DNA from: Sulfuritalea sp. | Lineage (GTDB): Bacteria; Pseudomonadota; Gammaproteobacteria; Burkholderiales; Rhodocyclaceae | Direction of reading: 5' to 3' | NCBI GenBank assembly: GCA_026399445.1 | Contig: JAPLRA010000088.1 | Location: 1 to 5,355, forward strand | DNA: 5,355 bases | Shown here: in pieces, positions 1 through 5,355 of the stretch | How positions within the stretch are numbered: the first letter of the stretch is position 1 | Layout: every line of letters starts with the position of its first letter | The notes under the pieces: generated by a model | Seen by the model: the letters and a program-made list of their open reading frames with translations, nothing else | Told to the model about the DNA's origin: nothing | The model's database searches: none | Made by a program: the position numbers and the translations under genes

Positions 1-609
1 CTGCCGCGTTATCTGCAGCAACTGGAAATGGAATCCAACGGCAAGCAGGTGGATCGGCAAGGTCGGCCGCTGGAATGCGCTACGGCCCCTGTACTCTGGG
101 GCGAAGCCGGCACCAATGGCCAGCACGCGTTTTACCAGCTTATTCACCAGGGCGGCCGCCTGATTCCCTGCGAGTTCATCGCCTGCCGGCAGCCCGACTT
201 TGCCTTGCCCGGCCACCACGAAAAACTGCTGGCGAATTGTTTCGCCCAGAGCGAAGCCCTGATGCGCGGCAAGACGCTGGCCGAAACCACGACCGAACTC
301 ACGGCGAGCGGCATGGCCGCCGAGCAGGTAAAAGTCCTCGCCCCTTACCGCAGCTTTCCCGGCAACCAGCCGTCGACCACGCTGTTGCTGCCGCGGCTTG
401 ACCCATTCAACCTCGGCGCGCTGCTGGCGCTCTACGAGCACAAGGTCTTTGTGCAGAGCGTGATCTGGGACATCAATCCCTTCGACCAGTGGGGCGTTGA
501 GTATGGCAAACAACTTGCCAGCCGCCTGCTGCCCATTATCGAGGGCAAGACCGCGGCCTCCGGCCTCGACAGTTCGACCGCGGGGCTGATCGCCGCCTGC
601 AAATCTTGA
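1..609 (+). CDS. pgi: Glucose-6-phosphate isomerase, C-terminal part (5' end outside window)
   Basis: Interconverts glucose 6-phosphate and fructose 6-phosphate in the cytoplasm, at the branch between glycolysis/gluconeogenesis and sugar storage. Frame 1 is open from the first base, giving 202 residues ending at TGA (607-609). All three catalytic residues known from the E. coli enzyme are visible: Glu in MESNGK (fragment residue 11, bases 31-33), His in GTNGQH (residue 42, bases 124-126) and Lys in the GVEYGK signature (residue 170, bases 508-510). Their spacings (31 and 159) match E. coli E355/H386/K514, so the fragment starts near residue 345 of a protein of about 546 residues. The second PGI signature (FDQWGVE, residues 161-167) and the DSSTAGLI tail are intact. 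The ATG at base 28 is the Met next to the catalytic Glu, not a start. The stop overlaps the glgA start. Family assignment is secure. Confidence 0.98.
   Translation: MPRYLQQLEMESNGKQVDRQGRPLECATAPVLWGEAGTNGQHAFYQLIHQGGRLIPCEFIACRQPDFALPGHHEKLLANCFAQSEALMRGKTLAETTTELTASGMAAEQVKVLAPYRSFPGNQPSTTLLLPRLDPFNLGALLALYEHKVFVQSVIWDINPFDQWGVEYGKQLASRLLPIIEGKTAASGLDSSTAGLIAACKS
606..609 (+). promoter_or_regulatory. TTGA start/stop overlap coupling glgA to pgi
   Basis: The TTG start of glgA (606-608) and the TGA stop of pgi (607-609) share bases. The 20 bases upstream carry no clear AGGAG-like site. Such 4-base overlaps are known to support translational coupling by terminating ribosomes; that it does so here is inferred. 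Confidence 0.7.
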
Positions 610-2036
610 AGGTTCTGTTCGCCACCTCGGAACTGGCCCCGTGGGTCAAGACCGGCGGTCTCGGTGACGTGGCCGGCGCACTGCCTGCGGCACTGCGTGC
701 GCTGGGGATGGACGTTCGCGTACTGGTCCCTGCCTACCCTGCGCTGCTTGAAGCGTTTCCCGACGCCGAAGAAATCGCGCAACCGCACTGGCTGGGCGGC
801 CTGCTGCCGACGCCAAAGCTGAAGCAGGCGCTCGCACCGGACGGCACACCTCTGCTGCTGCTCGACTACCCGCACTACTTCGATCGCCCCGGGAACCCCT
901 ATCTTGGCCCAGAAGGCCGCAGCTGGCTCGACAATCACCTGCGCTTCGGACTGTTGTCGCGTGTCGCCGCCTGGCTCGGTTCGGAGGCGAGCACGCTCGA
1001 CTGGCAACCCGATATTGTCCACTGCCATGACTGGCAAACCGGACTTGCCGCAGCCTATCTGCACTACCTGCCGGGACGGCGGGCGAAGTCGCTGTTCACC
1101 CTGCACAATCTGGCGTTCCAGGGCCTGTTCGATCACGCCTCCCTGTTCGAACTGGGGCTGCCGGACGCGGCCTGGCAGATCGACGGTGTCGAGTTTTACG
1201 GCTACCTGTCCTTTCTCAAGGCCGGGCTGCAGCATGCCGATGCGATCACTACGGTGAGCCCCAGCTACGCCCGCGAAATCCAGACCGACGCCGAAGGCAT
1301 GGGCATGGCCGGCCTGTTACGCCATCGCGCCGAAAATCTGTCCGGCATTCTCAACGGCATCGATACCCATACCTGGAATCCCGCGACCGATCATCACCTC
1401 CACCAGACCTATGGCGCCCGCCACATGGACGGCAAGGCGGCCAACAAGGCGTCGCTGCAGGAAGAGCTCGGCCTCGAGCGGCGAGCGGACCTTCCCCTGT
1501 TCGCCGTGGTCAGCCGCCTGACCGAACAGAAGGGGCTCGACCTGCTGCTGGCCGTGGCCCCGCAGTTGCTCAAGCTGCCGGCGCAACTCGTCGTGCTTGG
1601 CAGCGGCGAGCATTCCATGGAACACAGCTGGACCGCGCTCGCGCAAAAGCACAAGAGCCGGTGCGCAGTGACCATCGGCTTCGACGAAGCGCTGGCCCAT
1701 CGCATCGAGGCAGGCGCCGACATTTTCGCCATGCCGTCGCGCTTCGAACCCTGCGGCCTCAACCAGATGTACAGCCTGCGCTACGGCACGCCGCCGGTGG
1801 TGCGCGCGACCGGCGGGCTGGCCGATACGGTAGTCGATGCCGCAGACGAAAAGCACGGCAACGGCTTTGTCTTCGGCCCCGCCACCACCGACGCTCTGCT
1901 GCTGGCGCTGCAGCGTGCAGCAACAGCCTGGCGCGACCCCAAACGCTGGCGCCTTCTGCAAAAGCATGGCATGGCCCGCGACTCAAGCTGGGCGCATGCC
2001 GCACGACAGTACATCGAGCTTTACGGAAAGCTATAA
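606..2036 (+). CDS. glgA: Glycogen synthase (ADP-glucose type, GT5)
   Basis: Transfers glucose from ADP-glucose to the non-reducing end of growing alpha-1,4-glucan; the elongating enzyme of bacterial glycogen synthesis. It has 476 residues against 477 in E. coli. Visible landmarks: the ADP-glucose-binding KTGGLGDV loop (residues 15-22), DIVHCHDW (136-143) with the active-site His 141, SLFTLHNLAFQG (162-173), VVSRLTEQKG (301-310) with the Arg and Lys of the nucleotide-sugar site, and SRFEPCGLNQ (378-387) with Glu 381, followed by TGGLADTV. Two Rossmann-like GT-B halves are therefore complete. The start is TTG: homologues begin just before a KVLFATSE-like strand, no ATG or GTG lies near in frame, and TTG at 606-608 overlaps the pgi TGA as TTGA. 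No strong Shine-Dalgarno precedes it, so re-initiation after pgi is likely (inference). The last Leu codon, CTA, forms part of a TATAAT box for the next gene. Confidence 0.97.
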   Translation: MKVLFATSELAPWVKTGGLGDVAGALPAALRALGMDVRVLVPAYPALLEAFPDAEEIAQPHWLGGLLPTPKLKQALAPDGTPLLLLDYPHYFDRPGNPYLGPEGRSWLDNHLRFGLLSRVAAWLGSEASTLDWQPDIVHCHDWQTGLAAAYLHYLPGRRAKSLFTLHNLAFQGLFDHASLFELGLPDAAWQIDGVEFYGYLSFLKAGLQHADAITTVSPSYAREIQTDAEGMGMAGLLRHRAENLSGILNGIDTHTWNPATDHHLHQTYGARHMDGKAANKASLQEELGLERRADLPLFAVVSRLTEQKGLDLLLAVAPQLLKLPAQLVVLGSGEHSMEHSWTALAQKHKSRCAVTIGFDEALAHRIEAGADIFAMPSRFEPCGLNQMYSLRYGTPPVVRATGGLADTVVDAADEKHGNGFVFGPATTDALLLALQRAATAWRDPKRWRLLQKHGMARDSSWAHAARQYIELYGKL

Positions 2037-2037
2037 T
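2032..2037 (+). promoter_or_regulatory. Probable -10 box of a folA promoter (near-leaderless transcript)
   Basis: A perfect TATAAT sits across the glgA stop codon (TAA at 2034-2036). The folA ATG follows after a 9-base discriminator, so transcription starting 6 to 9 bases after the box would leave a leader of only about 0 to 3 bases. The best -35 match is poor: AGTACA at 2008-2013, three of six consensus bases, with an 18-base spacer. No TGn extension precedes the box. Support comes from the only CTA leucine codon in glgA being the one that builds this hexamer, and from the absence of a Shine-Dalgarno before folA. Confidence 0.55.
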
Positions 2038-2046
2038 CGCCGCCCG

Positions 2047-2550
2047 ATGCCGAAGCCGATTCTCACCCTGATCGCCGCCGTCGCCAGAAATGGCGTGATC
2101 GGCATCGACAATCGTCTCCCCTGGCGCCTGCCCGCAGACCTCAAGCACTTCAAGGCACTAACGCTGGGGCGCACGGTGATCATGGGGCGCAAGACCTGGG
2201 AATCGCTGCCGGCCGGCTTTCGACCGCTGCCGGGCCGTCAGAACATCGTCGTCACGCGCGATGGCAGCTACCAGGCCGCGAGTGCGACGATCGCCACTTC
2301 CCTGCCGGCGGCGATCTCCGCAGCAGAGAGCAGTGAAGCCTTCGTCATCGGCGGCGCAGAACTGTATGCTGCAGCCCTGCCGCTGGCGGATAGGCTGCAA
2401 TTGACCGAGATCGACGCCAGCTTCGAGGGCGACACCCATTTCCCCGCCATCGACCACGGTCAATGGCGGGAATCCGCGCGCGAAGCGCATCATGACGAAA
2501 CAGGCTTCGACTACGCCTTCGTCTGCTACCAGAGAAACCAGGAGAAATAG
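2047..2550 (+). CDS. folA: Dihydrofolate reductase
   Basis: Reduces dihydrofolate to tetrahydrofolate with NADPH, supplying one-carbon carriers for thymidylate, purine and methionine synthesis; cytoplasmic, and the target of trimethoprim. The product has 167 residues against 159 in E. coli. Seen in order: IAAVARNGVIG (residues 9-19), LPWRLPADL (24-32) with the substrate-binding acid Asp 31 (E. coli D27 equivalent), the NADPH-binding MGRKTWES (46-53), PLPGRQNIVVTR (60-71), the IGGAELY cofactor turn (101-107), and TEIDASFEGDTHFP (120-133). The ATG at 2047 fits the family N-terminus; the frame is open further upstream inside glgA, but that extension (including an ATG at 1997) has no family counterpart. 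No Shine-Dalgarno lies at normal spacing, consistent with leaderless or near-leaderless translation. It does not sit beside thyA, a common partner, within this window. Confidence 0.97.
   Translation: MPKPILTLIAAVARNGVIGIDNRLPWRLPADLKHFKALTLGRTVIMGRKTWESLPAGFRPLPGRQNIVVTRDGSYQAASATIATSLPAAISAAESSEAFVIGGAELYAAALPLADRLQLTEIDASFEGDTHFPAIDHGQWRESAREAHHDETGFDYAFVCYQRNQEK
2540..2545 (+). promoter_or_regulatory. Ribosome binding site of the DUF4337-like gene
   Basis: AGGAGA lies inside the last codons of folA, with 7 bases between it and the ATG at 2553. It fixes that start, and its position lets ribosomes finishing folA feed the next gene. Confidence 0.8.
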
Positions 2551-2552
2551 CG

Positions 2553-3140
2553 ATGTCCGGAGGACACTTTCACGTACATGGCCCTCACGATCACGCCATC
2601 GAGCATGCCGCGCAAGGCGGCAAACACGGCGAGGGCGACAACTTCGTTTCCAGGATCGCCGTCACCACCGCCATCCTGTCCACGCTGGGTGCGGTGGGCG
2701 GCTACGAGGCGGGGCACACCCAGAATGCCGCGCTGCTTTTCAAAAACGAGGCCGCGATCCAGAAGACCGCTGCCTCCAATCAGTGGAACTACTACCAGGC
2801 CAAGAGCAACAAGCAGAACCTCGCAGAGCTTTCCGTGACGCTCACCCGCGGCGAGGATCGCGAACGCTTCAAGCAGGAAATCGATCGCTACAAGAAGGAA
2901 AAATCCGACATCAAGGCCGATGCCGAGAAGCTTGAAGCCAGCGCCAAGGAAGCCGACAAGAAAAGCGAAAAGGAAATGCAGGTCCATGGCCGTTGGGCAC
3001 TATCAACCACGCTGCTGCAAATCTCCATTGCCCTGTCTGCCATCGCCTTGCTGACCCGCAAAAAATGGCTGCTCTACGGTGTCTTTGGGGCGGCCGGGAT
3101 CGGTGTAGTATTTGGCGTGATGGGCTTGTTGCACATCTAG
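2553..3140 (+). CDS. DUF4337-like membrane protein with His-rich N-terminus
   Basis: Function unknown. The 195-residue product resembles the DUF4337 family: a membrane segment, then a motif of the type KNEA...NQWNYYQAKS, a charged helical stretch and C-terminal membrane helices. Seen here: a soluble N-terminus with seven histidines in the first 25 residues (positions 5, 7, 9, 12, 14, 18, 25); a first hydrophobic segment at about 33-51; KNEAAIQ (64-70) and NQWNYYQAK (76-84); a Lys/Glu/Asp-rich predicted coiled coil at about 100-145; and two hydrophobic helices at about 149-168 and 171-193 separated by RKKW. There is no signal-peptide cleavage motif. The start follows the folA stop by 2 bases and has a good ribosome binding site within folA, so the two are probably co-transcribed. 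The His cluster suggests metal binding, but this is inference. The family name is recalled from motif pattern, not searched. Confidence 0.82.
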   Translation: MSGGHFHVHGPHDHAIEHAAQGGKHGEGDNFVSRIAVTTAILSTLGAVGGYEAGHTQNAALLFKNEAAIQKTAASNQWNYYQAKSNKQNLAELSVTLTRGEDRERFKQEIDRYKKEKSDIKADAEKLEASAKEADKKSEKEMQVHGRWALSTTLLQISIALSAIALLTRKKWLLYGVFGAAGIGVVFGVMGLLHI

Positions 3141-3179
3141 CCGGGCTATCCCGCCCCCCGAAAGCGAAAAGCCGTCAAG

Positions 3180-3184
3180 AGGAG
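3180..3184 (+). promoter_or_regulatory. Ribosome binding site deciding the GTG start of the hemerythrin gene
   Basis: AGGAG, within the longer purine run AAGAGGAGAG (3177-3186), ends 6 bases before GTG at 3191. The frame is open further upstream to an ATG at 2993 inside the preceding gene, but this site and the family N-terminus both support GTG. Confidence 0.85.
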
Positions 3185-3190
3185 AGTCTC

Positions 3191-3592
3191 GTGGAACTTG
3201 TTGAGTGGAATGACTCGTACAGCGTCGGCAATGTGCTGATGGACGCCCATCACCGGGTCTTCTTCGGAATGGTCAAGGAGTTCAGCGAGTCACCGGCGAT
3301 GGATGATCCCGATGCGATGATGAAACGCATCGCCTTCCTGGTGGAGTACACCGCGATGCATCTGGGCGCCGAAGAGAAGCTCATGCAACAGGCAGGTTAT
3401 CCGGAACTTGAACAGCACAAGAAGGTACACGCCGCTTTTGCGCGCCAGATAATGGTCGCCAGGGAGGCGTTCTTCAAGGATCAGGAATCCGTTACGCCGG
3501 ATCAGATTCTGGAAATGATGCAAGACTGGTTTCTCCACCACATCCTGGGTGAAGACAAGAAATACATGCCCTTTGTCTTGCAGCAGACCTGA
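3191..3592 (+). CDS. Single-domain bacteriohemerythrin
   Basis: A four-helix-bundle protein with a non-heme di-iron site that reversibly binds O2; in bacteria, roles proposed for such proteins include oxygen delivery, sensing and buffering. The product has 133 residues, normal for a stand-alone domain. All seven expected iron ligands are present: His 21 (in WNDSYSVGNVLMDAHH), His 57 and Glu 61 (in YTAMHLGAEE), His 76 and His 80 (in QHKKVH), and His 117 and Asp 122 (in WFLHHILGED). The usual Gln just before the first ligand is His here (MDAHH rather than MDxQH). There are no signal peptide, membrane segment or attached signalling domains, so it is cytosolic. The GTG start is set by AGGAG at 3180-3184; the protein then begins just before the conserved W-x-D. 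The gene follows the DUF4337-like gene by 50 bases, with no visible terminator between, and may share its transcript. Its stop is 12 bases from the stop of the opposing decarboxylase gene. Confidence 0.95.
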   Translation: MELVEWNDSYSVGNVLMDAHHRVFFGMVKEFSESPAMDDPDAMMKRIAFLVEYTAMHLGAEEKLMQQAGYPELEQHKKVHAAFARQIMVAREAFFKDQESVTPDQILEMMQDWFLHHILGEDKKYMPFVLQQT

Positions 3593-3604
3593 CCATCTGC
3601 CCCT

Positions 3605-5355
3605 TCAGTTCGCCACGCAATCCACGTAGTAGCGCACAGCGCCATTGCTGGCGTCCTTCACCAGGCCGTGAATGTCGGTCTCGAAACCCGGGAATTTTTC
3701 GTTGAACTCGCGCGCAAACTTCAGGTAGCGCACGATCGTGGCGTTGAAACGCTCACCCGGAATCAGCAGCGGAATCCCCGGCGGATAAGGCGTCAGCAGC
3801 ACCGCCGTAACGCGGTTTTCGAGTTTGTCGATCGACACTCGATCTATTTCACGATGCGCCATTTTGGCAAACGCATCGGCCGGACGCATGGCGGGCACCA
3901 TGGGCGACAGATACATTTTCGTGGTCAGGCGGGCGATGTCCCTGGCCTTGTAGACCTCGTGAGTCTGGGTGCACAAATCCTTGAGACCGGCCCGCTCGTA
4001 GCGCGGATGCTTGATCACGAACTCGGGCAGCACCTTCCACAGCGGATGATTGCGGTCGTAGTCGTCCTTGAACTGCTGCAGGGCGGTGACCAGGGTATTC
4101 CAGCGGCCCTTGGTGATGCCGATGGTAAACATGATGAAGAATGAATAGAGGCCGCATTTCTCGACGATCACCCCGTGTTCGGCGAGGTACTTGGTGACGA
4201 TCGCGGCGGGAATCCCGTTATCGTCGGAAAAAGCGCCGTCGACATCGAGTCCGGGGGTGATGATGGTGGCCTTGATCGGATCGAGCAGGTTGAAGCCCTT
4301 CGCCAGCTTGCCGAAACCGTGCCAACGGGCACCCGGCTTGAGCATCCACGCGTCGCGCTCCTCGATGCCTTCCTCGGACAGGTCGTCCGGACCCCAGACC
4401 TTGAACCACCAGTCGGCGCCCCATTCCTTGTCTACCTTGCGCATGGCACGACGGAAATCCAGCGCCTCGCCGATCGACTCCTCGACCAGCGCCTTGCCGC
4501 CGGGTTCTTCCATCATCGCCGCCGCCACGTCGCAGGAAGCGATGATCGAATACTGCGGCGAAGTCGAGGTGTGCATCAAATAGGCCTCGTTGAACACGTC
4601 GCGGTCGAGCTTGTTGTTCTCCGCGTCCTGCACCAGGATCTGCGACGCCTGCGAGAGACCGGCGAGCAGCTTGTGCGTCGACTGCGTCGAAAACACCATG
4701 GACTCCTTGCAGCGCGGGCGGTCGGCGCCGATGGCGTGGTAGTCGCCGTAGAAGTCGTGAAAGGCGGCGTGCGGCAGCCAGGCTTCATCGAAGTGCAGGG
4801 TGTCGATCTTGCCGTCGAGCATCTCCTTGATCTCCTCGACGTTGTAGAGGATGCCGTCGTAGGTGCTCTGGGTGATGGTCAGCACGCGCGGCTTGGCGTC
4901 CTTGTCGGTAGCGAACGGGTGCGCGGCGATCTTCTTCTGGATGTTCTTCCAGCGGAATTCCTCTTTCGGAATCGGCCCGATGATGCCGTAATTGTTGCGC
5001 GTCGGCATCAGGAACACCGGAATCGCACCCGTCATCATGATGGCGTGGAGGATCGACTTGTGGCAGTTGCGATCCACCACCACGATGTCGCCCGGCGCTA
5101 CCGTCGAATGCCAGACGATCTTGTTCGAGGTCGAGGTGCCGTTGGTGACGAAGAACAGATGGTCGGCATTGAAGATGCGCGCAGCGTTGCGCTCGGATGC
5201 CGCCACCGGGCCGGTGTGGTCGAGCAACTGGCCGAGTTCCTCGACCGCATTGCAGACGTCGGCGCGCAGCATGTTCTCGCCGAAGAACTGGTGGAACATC
5301 TGGCCCACCGGGCTCTTGAGGAAGGCGACGCCTCCCGAATGGCCGGGGCAGTGCC
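3605..5355 (-). CDS. PLP-dependent Orn/Lys/Arg decarboxylase, AdiA-like (N-terminus outside window)
   Basis: Removes the alpha-carboxyl group of a basic amino acid to give agmatine, cadaverine or putrescine; a cytosolic fold-type I PLP enzyme, usually a dimer or decamer. The frame is open to the right edge, giving 582 residues; full-length relatives have roughly 710-760, so about 150 N-terminal residues (the wing domain) are missing. Seen in order: PGHSGGVAFLKSPVG at the edge, TNGTSTSNK (PLP phosphate contact, complement of about 5120-5143), NCHKS with the ring-stacking His, HFDEAW with the Asp that pairs with the PLP nitrogen, and STQSTHK with the Schiff-base Lys (codon at 4670-4672). ARWHGF, TPYPPGIPLLIPGE and FPGFETDIHG mark the C-terminal domain. 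HFDEAW and GITKGRW resemble E. coli AdiA, whereas PRYERAGLKDLCTQTHEVY resembles SpeC, so substrate is left open. The in-frame GTG at 5306-5308 is internal, not a start. No antiporter gene is visible beside it. Confidence 0.93.
   Translation of the reverse strand, partial: HCPGHSGGVAFLKSPVGQMFHQFFGENMLRADVCNAVEELGQLLDHTGPVAASERNAARIFNADHLFFVTNGTSTSNKIVWHSTVAPGDIVVVDRNCHKSILHAIMMTGAIPVFLMPTRNNYGIIGPIPKEEFRWKNIQKKIAAHPFATDKDAKPRVLTITQSTYDGILYNVEEIKEMLDGKIDTLHFDEAWLPHAAFHDFYGDYHAIGADRPRCKESMVFSTQSTHKLLAGLSQASQILVQDAENNKLDRDVFNEAYLMHTSTSPQYSIIASCDVAAAMMEEPGGKALVEESIGEALDFRRAMRKVDKEWGADWWFKVWGPDDLSEEGIEERDAWMLKPGARWHGFGKLAKGFNLLDPIKATIITPGLDVDGAFSDDNGIPAAIVTKYLAEHGVIVEKCGLYSFFIMFTIGITKGRWNTLVTALQQFKDDYDRNHPLWKVLPEFVIKHPRYERAGLKDLCTQTHEVYKARDIARLTTKMYLSPMVPAMRPADAFAKMAHREIDRVSIDKLENRVTAVLLTPYPPGIPLLIPGERFNATIVRYLKFAREFNEKFPGFETDIHGLVKDASNGAVRYYVDCVAN

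Noticed and set aside
178..219. Apparent loss of a catalytic histidine in PGI, where E. coli has a THNP-like segment and this protein has PDFA
   Set aside because: Counting spacings shows that the catalytic His is the one in GTNGQH (bases 124-126), 31 residues after the Glu of MESNGK. It is present, so the enzyme is not defective.
432..1235. Long open frame on the minus strand (267 codons) opposite the end of pgi and start of glgA
   Set aside because: It lies entirely opposite two well-supported genes; its translation is rich in Arg/Gln/Val low-complexity stretches and shows no family motif. Long antisense frames are expected in GC-rich coding DNA.
1317..1967. Minus-strand open frame (216 codons) opposite the C-terminal half of glgA
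   Set aside because: Same pattern of a GC-rich shadow frame; no motif, no ribosome binding site noted, and glgA is intact on the other strand.
1837..2046. Possible 70-residue N-terminal extension of dihydrofolate reductase into glgA
   Set aside because: The frame happens to be open, but family members begin at the ILTLIAAVA strand right after the ATG at 2047, and the extension has no conserved sequence.
2559..2580. GGAGGA (2559-2564) followed by ATG at 2578 as an internal start
   Set aside because: The spacing of 13 bases is too long, the ATG is out of frame with the real gene, and the resulting 86-residue translation is Arg/Pro/Ser-rich with no family features.
3142..3153. CGGG-CTAT-CCCG hairpin after the DUF4337-like gene as a terminator
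   Set aside because: The stem is only 4 bp and a C-run rather than a T-run follows, so an intrinsic terminator is not supported.
2993..3190. Longer hemerythrin starting at ATG 2993
   Set aside because: The extra 66 residues overlap the DUF4337-like gene in another frame; AGGAG at 3180-3184 and the family N-terminus point to GTG at 3191.
3668..4144. Plus-strand open frame (158 codons) opposite the decarboxylase gene
   Set aside because: The decarboxylase frame has catalytic and C-terminal motifs throughout; the antisense translation shows no recognisable domain.

Overview
The window is a GC-rich, densely coding piece of a bacterial chromosome, most likely from a betaproteobacterium (Rhodocyclales or Nitrosomonadales type). 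That placement is a judgement from protein style, codon choice and the TATAAT-next-to-start arrangement, not from a search. Six protein genes fill almost every base, and no stretch of 300 bases lacks a gene. I see no RNA gene, mobile element, CRISPR array or repeat family.

Left to right on the + strand: the C-terminal 202 residues of glucose-6-phosphate isomerase (pgi, 1-609, cut by the left edge); bacterial ADP-glucose-type glycogen synthase (glgA, 606-2036), starting at TTG inside the pgi stop (TTGA overlap); dihydrofolate reductase (folA, 2047-2550); a DUF4337-like membrane protein with a histidine-rich N-terminus (2553-3140); and a single-domain bacteriohemerythrin starting at GTG (3191-3592). 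On the - strand, converging on the hemerythrin gene with only 12 bases between stops, is a large PLP-dependent Orn/Lys/Arg decarboxylase (3605 to beyond the right edge).

The genes form two or three functional groups. pgi and glgA link hexose-phosphate metabolism to glycogen storage and look translationally coupled. folA appears to start its own transcript: a perfect TATAAT overlaps the glgA stop codon and lies 9 bases before the folA ATG, so the mRNA would be leaderless or nearly so. The DUF4337 gene follows folA by 2 bases and the hemerythrin gene follows after 50 bases, so folA-DUF4337-hemerythrin may be one operon. The decarboxylase makes a polyamine or diamine, but its exact substrate cannot be fixed from sequence alone.

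This is mainly an ordinary housekeeping region. The points most worth a second look are the folA promoter and start arrangement, the uncharacterised His-rich membrane protein beside a hemerythrin, and the mixed family signature of the decarboxylase. I found no convincing new multi-gene system.
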